Below, piece by piece: positions 1 through 9,300 of a stretch of 64,000 nucleotides of DNA; the first letter of the stretch is position 1; every line of letters starts with the position of its first letter. The stretch comes from an uncultured Bacteroidales bacterium (GTDB taxonomy: Bacteria; Bacteroidota; Bacteroidia; Bacteroidales; Bacteroidaceae): positions 27,350-91,349 of the forward strand of contig CADAPC010000037.1 in the NCBI GenBank assembly GCA_902789725.1. The letters are read 5' to 3'. The notes beneath the pieces are model-generated. The model saw only the letters and a program-made list of their open reading frames with translations. It ran no database searches and had not been told where the DNA came from. Both the position numbers and the translations under genes were made by a program.

Positions 1-263
1 CCAGTGGCGCAGCTGCTGTGCTCTATGCTCGCGAAGCAAAACAAATCAAGGAGGAGGGTGGTGATGCAAAGGCATTCATTGCTGAAAAAGAGGAAGAATA
101 CTCCAAACTCTTTGCCAATCCTTATCAGGCAGCCAAGTATGGTTATATCGATGATGTGATTGAACCACGAAACACACGTTTCCGTGTGATTCGTGCCCTT
201 GAGCAGCTTGCCAACAAGTCACTTACAAATCCTGCTAAGAAACACGGTAATATTCCATTGTAA
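1..263 (+). CDS. mmdA: Methylmalonyl-CoA decarboxylase alpha subunit, C-terminal end (partial)
   Basis: This is the last ~87 codons of a biotin-dependent carboxyltransferase subunit; the reading frame is open from base 3 and the start lies outside the window. The tail ends in AKKHGNIPL, the usual C-terminus of MmdA/propionyl-CoA carboxylase beta subunits. In the family this cytoplasmic subunit transfers CO2 from (S)-methylmalonyl-CoA to biotin on the carrier subunit, giving propionyl-CoA. OadG-type, biotin-carrier and sodium-pump genes follow on the same strand, 6 bases away in the first case, which supports a sodium-pumping decarboxylase operon. A propionyl-CoA carboxylase role cannot be excluded from the tail alone, but the neighbours favour the decarboxylase. 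Confidence 0.9.
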   Translation, partial: SGAAAVLYAREAKQIKEEGGDAKAFIAEKEEEYSKLFANPYQAAKYGYIDDVIEPRNTRFRVIRALEQLANKSLTNPAKKHGNIPL

Positions 264-269
264 ATTATT

Positions 270-1259
270 ATGAGAAAGTTATTATCTGTTATTTCATTCC
301 TGATAGCATCTTCTGCTGCATTTGCACAAGGGGCACATGACTTCAAATTCAATGAAGTGTTTGTCCACGCCCCTGCTTGCTGCGGTGGCGACTCCACTGC
401 AACTTGTAGCAAAACACCGAGCTATGTGGATGAATACGGGCAGTCTGCATCATGGATTGAGATTGAAAACACTTCTTATTCCACTCACGAAATAAGGAAC
501 TGCTTCATTACCATCAATCCCGCTGTCCTCGATAAGACGATGTCTGCACCTGAGCGCGAAAAGCTCATGTCAGTCATTCCTGCCGGTGACCCTCGCACAT
601 CAATTGGTGCAAAGCAACGTATCACATTTTTTGCCGACGGACATACCAATCGTGGTACACTCCATCTCAATTTCACCCTTCCCGTAGGCAAGCCCTTCAC
701 CCTTTACCTTTTTGATGGAAATGCTGTCGATTTGCTCGACTCTGTTCGTGTAGAAACTCTTCCTGTAGGTTCAAGTTTCGCTCGCATCAATGGTGATGAA
801 TGGCAAGTGCTTGAGGAAGATAAGGTAACTCCCAATGCCCCTAATTTGGTTTATCATAATGATAAGATTCGGGAATTCAAGGAGAAAGATCCCTACGGCA
901 TTGCCATGACCCTTATGTGCATGGGTGTAGTGTTCTCATGCCTCATTCTGTTGTTTGTGTTCTTCCACATATTCGGCTGGGCTATGAACCGCGCTGCCAA
1001 ATTGGCTCGTGTACGTGCCATTCGTGCTATTCACGACCAGGCTTCCAAGATGGTTGAGATGGCCAAGCAAGGCACAACCGAAACACGAGGTATTGATATG
1101 GAAACCTACACAGCCGTTATTGGTATGGCACTCCACGAATATTTTGGTGGCACTCATGACCTTGAGTCTGGTATCTTGACTATTAATCAGACACCAACCA
1201 CATGGGCGGATAAGAGCCATGAACTTCGTGTGACTCCGCAACATCATCAAGCAAACTAA
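270..1259 (+). CDS. OadG-family decarboxylase gamma subunit with lamin-tail-like domain
   Basis: 329 residues. A signal peptide (residues 1-19, cleaving near AFAQ) is followed by an extracytoplasmic domain (about 25-200) that reads like a lamin-tail domain: FNEVFVHAP, YVDEYG, SWIEIENTS, and a late W..TPNAPN. One membrane helix follows (about 212-240), then a short cytoplasmic part rich in charged residues. The membrane segment and position between mmdA and the biotin carrier identify it as the gamma subunit that anchors the decarboxylase complex. Canonical OadG/MmdD proteins are only ~80-120 residues with no periplasmic domain, so this is an enlarged Bacteroidetes form. The start is 6 bases after the mmdA stop. 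The LTD call rests on pattern reading. Confidence 0.82.
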   Translation: MRKLLSVISFLIASSAAFAQGAHDFKFNEVFVHAPACCGGDSTATCSKTPSYVDEYGQSASWIEIENTSYSTHEIRNCFITINPAVLDKTMSAPEREKLMSVIPAGDPRTSIGAKQRITFFADGHTNRGTLHLNFTLPVGKPFTLYLFDGNAVDLLDSVRVETLPVGSSFARINGDEWQVLEEDKVTPNAPNLVYHNDKIREFKEKDPYGIAMTLMCMGVVFSCLILLFVFFHIFGWAMNRAAKLARVRAIRAIHDQASKMVEMAKQGTTETRGIDMETYTAVIGMALHEYFGGTHDLESGILTINQTPTTWADKSHELRVTPQHHQAN

Positions 1260-1279
1260 ACTAATTCTAACAAAACGAA

Positions 1280-1708
1280 ATGAAAGAATATAATTATAAA
1301 ATTAAAGGTGTTCCTTACAATGTAAAAGTAAATGGAATTGAAGAGAACATCGCCAAAGTTGAGGTGAACGGCATCGAGTTTGAAGTGGAGCTTGAGAAGC
1401 CTGTAGCTCAACCCAAGCCAGTAGTGCGTGCTGTAGCCGCTCCCGTTAAAACTATTGAAGCTCCAAAAGCGGCTCAGGAGGCGGTGGCAGATGGTGTATC
1501 GGCTGTTCGAGCACCCCTGCCAGGTACCATCAACGACATTAAGGTCACTGTGGGGCAGGCAGTCAAGAAGGGTGAGACGCTTGTTATTCTTGAAGCCATG
1601 AAGATGGAGAACAACATCGACTCTGACCGCGATGGCAAAATCAAAGAAGTCAAGGTGCAGAAAGGCGATACCGTCATGGAAGGAGCCATTCTTGTTACAA
1701 TCGGATAA
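1280..1708 (+). CDS. mmdC: Biotin carboxyl carrier subunit of methylmalonyl-CoA decarboxylase
   Basis: 142 residues. The C-terminal half (about 73-142) is a biotinyl domain with the attachment motif EAMKME, Lys108 being the biotinylated residue. It is preceded by an Ala/Pro-rich flexible linker (about 40-72) and a small N-terminal beta segment. It shuttles carboxyl-biotin from the carboxyltransferase (MmdA) to the membrane beta subunit. It lies 20 bases after the gamma subunit and before the beta subunit, in normal operon order for Bacteroidales. Length and motif spacing are typical. Confidence 0.93.
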   Translation: MKEYNYKIKGVPYNVKVNGIEENIAKVEVNGIEFEVELEKPVAQPKPVVRAVAAPVKTIEAPKAAQEAVADGVSAVRAPLPGTINDIKVTVGQAVKKGETLVILEAMKMENNIDSDRDGKIKEVKVQKGDTVMEGAILVTIG

Positions 1709-1793
1709 TTAATAAAGTAGAAAAATTGGAAAGTCGCATAAAAGGGAAGCAATAATCCTTCAATGCGCCAATCCTTAAATTCTTATATTTTAC

Positions 1794-2963
1794 ATGTTAC
1801 TCGAAAGCGTTTCAACTATGGATTTCATAGGGAGCAAACTCTCCGATTTCCTCACCTATACAGGCTTTGCCAATGTTGAATGGGCTAACATCATTATGAT
1901 TGCAGTTGGTGCTTTCTTCATTTGGTTGGCTATCAAAAAGGATTTCGAACCCTTGCTCCTCATCCCAATTGGTCTTGGCATCATTTTGGGAAATATTCCG
2001 TTTAAAGCGGCTGGTCTTGAAATAGGTCTTTACGAGGACAATTCCGTGCTCAACATCTTTTATCAGGGTGTGCGACTCGGATGGTATCCTCCTCTTGTGT
2101 TCCTTGGCATTGGTGCAATGACCGACTTTGGTGCACTTATTGCCAATCCTAAATTGATGCTCATCGGAGCAGCTGCTCAGTTTGGTATCTTTGGTGCCTA
2201 CATGATTGCCTTGGCTATGGGTTTTGAGCCTAATCAGGCCGCAGGCATCGCCATTATTGGTGGGGCTGATGGACCTACTGCCATCTTCCTTTCCAGCAAG
2301 TTGAGTCCCAACCTCATGGGTGCCATTGCCGTGTGTGCTTATTCTTACATGGCTCTTGTGCCAGTCATTCAACCTGGTATCATGAAGTTACTCACCACGA
2401 AGGAACAACGCAAAATCAAGATGCAGCCAGCTCGCAAAGTCAGCCAGACAGAAAAGATGCTCTTCCCAATCGTAGGCTTGTTGATTACCACATTCATTGT
2501 GCCCTCTGGTCTGCCATTGCTCGGCATGCTTTTCTTTGGTAATCTGCTTAAGGAATCTACCAAGACCACACGTCTGGCCAAGACTGCAGGCAGTGCACTC
2601 AATGACATCGTAGTGATGTTGCTTGGTCTCACAGTTGGCTGTTCTACACAAGCATCTGAATTCCTTACTCTGGCTACGGTGAAAATTTTTGCCCTTGGTG
2701 CATTTGCCTTCATCATTGCAACTGCCAGCGGCGTCATCTTCGTTCACATCATGAACCTCTTCCTGCCGAAGAATCAGAAAATCAACCCGCTCATAGGAAA
2801 TGCAGGTGTGTCGGCTGTTCCAATGGCAGCCCGTATTTCGCAGAATGAGGGCCTCAAGGCTGATCCTCACAACTACCTTCTCATGCATGCTATGGGTCCC
2901 AATGTGGCAGGTGTTATCGGTTCAGCAGTGGCAGCAGGTGTACTGCTCGGATTCCTCTCCTAA
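1794..2963 (+). CDS. mmdB: Sodium-ion-translocating decarboxylase beta subunit
   Basis: 389 residues, highly hydrophobic with about nine to eleven membrane segments. The family signature GGADGPTAIFLSSKL (around residues 157-171) and GNAGVSAVPMAAR near the C-terminus, which hold sodium-binding and proton-relay residues, are present. The protein decarboxylates carboxybiotin and couples this to outward Na+ transport. ATG at 1794 is used here; a second in-frame ATG at 1818 (MDFIGSK) is equally plausible and closer to the usual family start. It is the last gene of the operon and is followed 22 bases later by a strong hairpin terminator. Confidence 0.94.
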   Translation: MLLESVSTMDFIGSKLSDFLTYTGFANVEWANIIMIAVGAFFIWLAIKKDFEPLLLIPIGLGIILGNIPFKAAGLEIGLYEDNSVLNIFYQGVRLGWYPPLVFLGIGAMTDFGALIANPKLMLIGAAAQFGIFGAYMIALAMGFEPNQAAGIAIIGGADGPTAIFLSSKLSPNLMGAIAVCAYSYMALVPVIQPGIMKLLTTKEQRKIKMQPARKVSQTEKMLFPIVGLLITTFIVPSGLPLLGMLFFGNLLKESTKTTRLAKTAGSALNDIVVMLLGLTVGCSTQASEFLTLATVKIFALGAFAFIIATASGVIFVHIMNLFLPKNQKINPLIGNAGVSAVPMAARISQNEGLKADPHNYLLMHAMGPNVAGVIGSAVAAGVLLGFLS

Positions 2964-2984
2964 AACAAAAGATTCAATATAAGA

Positions 2985-3025
2985 AAAAGGCGACTGGAAC
3001 TTCAATGTTTCAGTCGCTTTTTGTT
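2985..3025. terminator. Bidirectional intrinsic terminator between mmdB and the AAA ATPase gene
   Basis: The arms GCGACTGGAAC (2990-3000) and GTTTCAGTCGC (3007-3017) pair almost perfectly around a 6-base loop. T-rich sequence follows on the plus side and an A-run precedes it, so the hairpin can end transcripts of both convergent genes. Confidence 0.9.
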
Positions 3026-3051
3026 TTGTACAAGTAAAAGCTTTGTATTAT

Positions 3052-4788
3052 TTATCGGAATCCGATGATTTTCTTTTGCAAGTTCTCTTCGGGAAGAACT
3101 ACCTTCTTAATGTCAGCCGTCGTGATGGTGTGCAATTGTCGTGTGTTGGAAGTGCGGTAGCACCTGTCAGCATGTTGGATATAGATTTCCTCCAGCAGGT
3201 TGGTGACGAAGCGTGCATTTCCCCACGTCTTGGGGTTTCGGTTGTTAAATGCTTTCTGCACCATTTCAGAATACATTACCCAAGCCTGTCGGGTGAAGTG
3301 GTGTCCATAGGTGGCAATTTTCTGTTTACTGATTTCCAGTAACTGAGGTACTGTAAAATCGGGAAAGTCAAAACGGTGTGTAAATCGCGAAGCGAGTCCC
3401 TCGTTCAGTTCCAGTAGCTTGGTCATTGGCTCTTTGTAGCCGCAGAGCACCACTGCAATGTCCCTCATTTTCTCGTCAGCCAGCAGCGGCATCATCAGTG
3501 GCAGAACATTCTGTCCGGGGTCATGAGGATGCTTGGTAAGCAATTGATAGGCTTCGTCAATCATCAGCACGCCTCCCTTTGCTGTTTCCAACGCTTGATG
3601 CACCCTTCTTTCTTCATCGCCAAAGTTGTTGCCTATGTAAGTGGCACGTGATGTGACCACAATGTGGCCGTGCGACAGTACGCCTGCTTTATAGAGCAGC
3701 GACGCATAGATTTTGCAGAGAGTCGTTTTGCCAGTTCCAGGCGCCCCTTGGAAGATAGCATGCAGGTTCACCTTGTGAGTTTTTGCATCGGGGTTCTCCT
3801 TAAGCAACATCTTGTTGAATTGAGTAAGTGCTGTGAGACGTTGAATTTGTTTCTTGATGTCTTCGCACCCAATCATCTCATTCAGTTCTTGCTCGGGTTT
3901 TCTCAACCTTGGAAAGACCTCTGCTCTTAGGGTTTCCTCCATTTCAGGTACGTAAGAAAAATCATCTGCCTCATCTTCCATGCCTCCCTCCTCATCCTTT
4001 ATCGTATCTGCCTCATCTTTTTCCTCTGCAAATTCCCATTCCTTCACGCAATTTCCCTCCTCGTAGTTTTCCTCATCATCGTTTTCTGTTTCCTCATCGT
4101 CCTCTTTGCTAAACACTTCATCTATAAGATCGGCCCACATTTTTTCAATTTCGTCAGAATCAATCTTCTTTTCCTCTTCTTTCTCCACCTTTGATTCTTT
4201 GGGGCGAGAATCATCGGTGGTATCGAAACCTTCGCACATTGTGAAGTTGTTGGCGCAATCAAAAACGGTTTCGTAGTTACTGTTAGAATCACTCTCCTTC
4301 AGGAAGCTGTCTGGTATATTATTCACATTGTCAAAGACGATAGTTTTCTTTTCAGCCCAGACATCGTCTTGCAAGTCAATCTTGTTAATGATGTTGGCGT
4401 TTGTCACAAGAACCACCCATGTGTTCATGTAAAAGCACCGTTGTTTCAATTCCACGTCCATCTTGGCTCTAAGCCTTTGCAATTGGTAAACAGGGGAGGA
4501 GGAGTGGCCATCATGTGAGTAATAGAGAGGTTCGTCGCCTTCTTCATCAGGTAATTCGTCTGCCACGTAATTCACACATTTTTGAGGGTGTCGTTCCAGT
4601 CCCACCAGTACTATGGTGTCACTTGGTTTATAGTAGTAGAACATCACATTCATCTGTATATCGTCATTCCACTTCTGTCTGAAATGTCGGCTCAACACCT
4701 TTCTTTTCTCTTTATTTAGCAGTTTATTGTTCAAATAGTTAACGATGGTACTGGATGTTTGGCTCAATATGTCTGCAATAAATCTCAT
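3052..4788 (-). CDS. CbbX/SpoVK-type AAA+ ATPase with acidic linker
   Basis: 578 residues. The C-terminal AAA+ module (about 305-570) has Walker A GAPGTGKT (348-355), Walker B VLMIDEA (407-413), a sensor region and an SRF arginine-finger candidate (467-469). Spacing is like CbbX/SpoVK-family ATPases, which remodel partner proteins. The N-terminal ~160 residues match nothing I recognise. A linker (about 195-290) is extremely acidic, with runs of E and D. There is no signal peptide or membrane segment, so it is probably cytoplasmic. It is a single gene converging on mmdB with a shared terminator. The substrate is unknown. In phages and defence loci such ATPases can carry other N-terminal sensors, but nothing nearby suggests that here. 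Confidence 0.8.
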   Translation of the reverse strand: MRFIADILSQTSSTIVNYLNNKLLNKEKRKVLSRHFRQKWNDDIQMNVMFYYYKPSDTIVLVGLERHPQKCVNYVADELPDEEGDEPLYYSHDGHSSSPVYQLQRLRAKMDVELKQRCFYMNTWVVLVTNANIINKIDLQDDVWAEKKTIVFDNVNNIPDSFLKESDSNSNYETVFDCANNFTMCEGFDTTDDSRPKESKVEKEEEKKIDSDEIEKMWADLIDEVFSKEDDEETENDDEENYEEGNCVKEWEFAEEKDEADTIKDEEGGMEDEADDFSYVPEMEETLRAEVFPRLRKPEQELNEMIGCEDIKKQIQRLTALTQFNKMLLKENPDAKTHKVNLHAIFQGAPGTGKTTLCKIYASLLYKAGVLSHGHIVVTSRATYIGNNFGDEERRVHQALETAKGGVLMIDEAYQLLTKHPHDPGQNVLPLMMPLLADEKMRDIAVVLCGYKEPMTKLLELNEGLASRFTHRFDFPDFTVPQLLEISKQKIATYGHHFTRQAWVMYSEMVQKAFNNRNPKTWGNARFVTNLLEEIYIQHADRCYRTSNTRQLHTITTADIKKVVLPEENLQKKIIGFR

Positions 4789-4818
4789 AAGATTAAATGG
4801 TTAAAAAGATGATAGATT

Positions 4819-4848
4819 TTTGAAAAAGCTAAAGGATTTATAATTTTA
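4819..4848 (+). promoter_or_regulatory. Promoter of candidate small RNA
   Basis: TTTG at 4819-4822, an 18-base spacer and TAATTTTA at 4841-4848 match the Bacteroidetes promoter (TTTG, 19-20 bases, TAnnTTTG) except for the last base. It points into the gene-free region on the plus strand. Confidence 0.5.
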
Positions 4849-4854
4849 CCTAAG

Positions 4855-5014
4855 CACGTATTCTGTTCATGAACAGCGTCTTGGCAGAATCCCGACCATG
4901 TTCGTATGCAAGTACGTGGAGATGGTCGGAAACGTTGGAGCAGACAATAACTCACACCCGTGTCTTATAGGGTGCAGTCAATCAAATATGTAAAAAGAGT
5001 AGTGAGTTTTTTTT
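4855..5014 (+). ncRNA. Candidate structured small RNA, unidentified family
   Basis: This part of the 534-base gap 4789-5322 has no open frame but several stems in a row. CCGACCAT/ATGGTCGG (4892-4899 and 4922-4929) encloses CGTA/TACG. ATTCTG pairs with CAGAAT (4860-4890), CACCC with GGGTG (4955-4974), and AACTCAC (4949-4955) with GTGAGTT (5002-5008), the last followed by eight T residues to 5014 as in an intrinsic terminator. With the promoter at 4819-4848 this gives a transcript of about 160 nt. It lacks the SRP, RNase P and tmRNA hallmarks I know. In the rest of the gap (5015-5255) I see nothing but AT-rich sequence. Confidence 0.5.
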
Positions 5015-5255
5015 ACACTCGTCCTTTCGTTCAATTATTTTCTTGAGAGGCTACTGTTTTTTGCTTTGGGTTTTAGTTCAAATCGTGTCTATTCAATTCT
5101 TTTTTCTCACAATTTCATCTGAGAAAGGAAGTCCTCACCTGAAATCTGAATACAAAGTAACGGGAAATCTTTGACATGACAAAATATTTTTGAAAAATTT
5201 TGCAAAAAAGAAATAAAACATCTTTCTTTCATGGTTCATCTTTAGGATTGCTACA

Positions 5256-5291
5256 CAAAAAAAAGGCTAACAACAAGTCAGTTGCCAGCCT
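5256..5291 (-). terminator. Intrinsic terminator after the esterase gene
   Basis: On the minus strand AGGCTGGCAAC and GTTGTTAGCCT form a stem (plus-strand arms 5264-5274 and 5281-5291), followed by a run of eight U residues. It lies 32 bases beyond the esterase stop codon. Confidence 0.85.
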
Positions 5292-5322
5292 GTGGATTTG
5301 AGTGAAAATGTTGAGACTATGA

Positions 5323-6234
<912 letters not shown>

Positions 6235-6323
6235 TTAATAGAATATTGAATGGTTTTCGATGTTTTGACCAGATTTTTTCGTATTGGTTTAATTCAAAAC
6301 ATTCCTTTTTCTCTCTTTGTTGT

Positions 6324-9300
6324 TTAAGGTATTTCTTCTTTGCTCACACCTTCTTCCTCCTTCTTTGTGGCTTGAGGTGTTTCTTCTTTGTTCATCTCTT
6401 CTTCTTCCTTTTTTGTGGATATAGCATTTTCCTTATCTTTCAGTCGCTTGCGAATGCTTTCAAAATCGTGTTGCCAGGAAAGACCAATGCCCTGTGTGTT
6501 GAGAGTGGCTTTGGTAAAGTAGCGGTCGTTAGTTTGATTGTAAGCTTTGACAAAGAGATTGCCTTGGGGGTGAAGACGCCATTTCACCTCAAAATCGCCG
6601 ATGAAATTTGTCTGGTTGGTCAAAGCGTTGTCGCGATAGCCAAATGCACCATTGATGAGCAGACGTTCGTCCAAGAGCCGCCCTTCCAAAATACCCTCCA
6701 CATCAAGGTCATCCCATCCTTTTTCTCCTGTGGTGAGCGATGAGCCGAAGTTCCAGTTGCTTTCCCGTCCAATCATGTTGCTCAGCATTTGGTTGATTTG
6801 TCCGCTCAGGGTGGAGGAGAGCAAAGAGTTGACCGCCTGCCCCGAGTTGTTACCTCCGTTGGCACGTGCGTATTCGTTGGGGTAGAAACGTCCGAGCCCA
6901 AGCAAGTAAATCATTTGGGTGTTCATTTCTTCCTCAGAATTAATCATAGAGCGCACCAATTGTCGGGTTTCCTCGTTCACGTTAGGTATATCCATGTCGA
7001 ACTTGAAGTCCATGTTGCCCAGTTTGCCTGTAATGTCGAGCACGCATATCACTTTCACTTTGTTGTTTTGCGAGAAAGCAGTGGTTGAGGTCAGGTCGCT
7101 CAGAGGGACGGAGTTGATGGTGTGGTGGCAAATCAAGTGAATGTTGGCATCGAATGGGTTACCATTAAATTCCACCATCGACCCTGGTTGCAAGGCAAGG
7201 TCGCGGAAGATGATGTCTTGCAGGTACAGACGGTATGATCCCGATGATATATTGTAATTGCCAAACATCTGGAAGGAGCCTTTGTTATACCATTGAGCAG
7301 TGATTTGCGCATTACCGAAAGTGCGCATATAGCCGTCCTCGATATTGTCCATGCGTAGTTTCACTTCGCAGGCAGGTGTGAGGTTGATGTCGAAATTAAT
7401 GAAAATGTCGCTGTTATAATTCTTCTTCGCTTCTTTCACGATAGTCAACGAATCTTTCTTCACTTCTGTTTGCTTATCCTCCAAGTAGTGGTCGAAAAAA
7501 TGAGGGTTGTAAGCCATAATGGAGTCGCGGTCGCGGAACTGGATGAAAGTGTTGCCTGTGATAGCATCTGGTGTGGCTGCATCGTAGGCGAAAACAGATC
7601 CACGCGTAGGGGTGACGATGGCATTGACATAGAGTGGGTGTCCGTCGCTTCCGTCAATGGTCAAACTGCCATCGGTAAAGACAGTAGCCAAGAATTTGTC
7701 GCTATTGAACTCTGTCTCGTCGTAGGCCAAGAGTTCTTTCAGGTCGGCATTGAAGTGGTAGGCGAAGTTCTTCATGTTGCGGTGGGTCACTTGGCCGTTC
7801 ACTTTCGACTCATGTCCGAAACGGTCAAAGATGCTGATGTCGTTGAAATCAAATTTGTAGGGGCGGATGCGTATGGTGTCGCCTTCAATGTGGTAGGGCA
7901 CATTGGTGGCTCGTAGGCGGAGGTTGACGTTGGGTACGGCATCGGCAATGATGTTGACATTGTTGAAGGGGCCAATGATGTTGACAGGTCCCGTCACGTA
8001 GCCCGTCACTTCCTTAAACACCCCTCGCAGGAATCCGTGCAAGAACGAGGCATTGGTATTCAAAGTGTTCACACTCAGCAGCATGTCGTTCTTAGCGGGT
8101 GAAATCCAACCATTAACCGATGTTATGCCTGTGATGTTCTTTTCCCGACCTGTCAGTGCGTCTGGCACCCTGTAGAGGTCAATCATTCGACCGTCCACAC
8201 GGATGCCCTCCACGTCCTTGTCCCAATGTGCGTTAATATTGGCACTCCCCAAAGGGCCTTCCTGTATAGTCAAGTTGTCCACATGTAGGTTGGCTCGCAA
8301 GTCGGGTGTTCCTCCACCCAGCACCTTGTTAACGATAACACGTCCAGAAGCTTTTCCTGCAAACCTGACGGCATCGAAGTCCACCATTGAGAGGAAATAC
8401 TGGATTTCCAGCTTGTTTAAGGTGGCCACTAATGAGTCGGATGAAGCTTCCGAGGCTTTGCCATCGATAGCGAGGAAGCTGTTGGTGTTGTTGTAGAACT
8501 TCACGTTCCGACACTCGATGTTCTTTTTATAGAGTGCAATGTGAGCTGGGGCGACAGTCCAAGTTGTGTCGTTGATGACGGCACTCGATTGCCGCAAGGC
8601 AATGTCTGTCTTCATGTTTCCTGCTGAGTCGCTAAGTTGCACAATAGGCAGCAGCTGAAGTGTGATGTTGTTGCGTCCTGTGGTGTTCAGGTAGAGGTCA
8701 CTCACAATGCGGTTGTCGTGCACATCGGCCATCAAGTCCAATTGGGCAGAGCTGGAGGGTGTGTCGCTGTCCGTGCTCTCTTGAAATGTAGAGGCAATAG
8801 CATGCACATTCATGTTATCAAGATTGGACCGGCACACTATCGCCACGTTGTCATACTGTTTGGTATTATATGTGAGACAGGGTGCATTCATCGTGAGCGA
8901 CATGGTTTGTGCGGTGGAATTGAGGTTGCCCGAAATGCGTACTGGCTGTTCAATGCTGTAGTCAGCATCGGTGAAGTGATGCAGAATGGGAGCATCTGTC
9001 AGGGTGAGTTCGTAGGTGATATCAGCTGGTTCTGTATCGACTTGCTTGAAGAGGATGGGCATGTGCAGAGCCAGTTGGTTGCCGAAATTTTTAGCAATGC
9101 TGACCAAGCCTGCTTTCCCGTGTATGTGTCCTGTCAGCATATCACTCGTCAGCATGTAGAGCATTTTACCGTCTGGTCGGTTTTTAGCATCAAGACTTAT
9201 GCCATTCAGATGTGCTTGTTCCGTTTCTGTCATCACATTTACATCTTCCAGAGCTATGTGTCCGTACAGATGTTCAAAGTCCGTTCCTTGCAGATTGGCC

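Noticed and set aside
4789..5322. Small protein gene in the gap between the AAA ATPase and esterase genes
   Set aside because: No frame of useful length with a credible start or family pattern; the segment is dominated by stems and AT-rich sequence.
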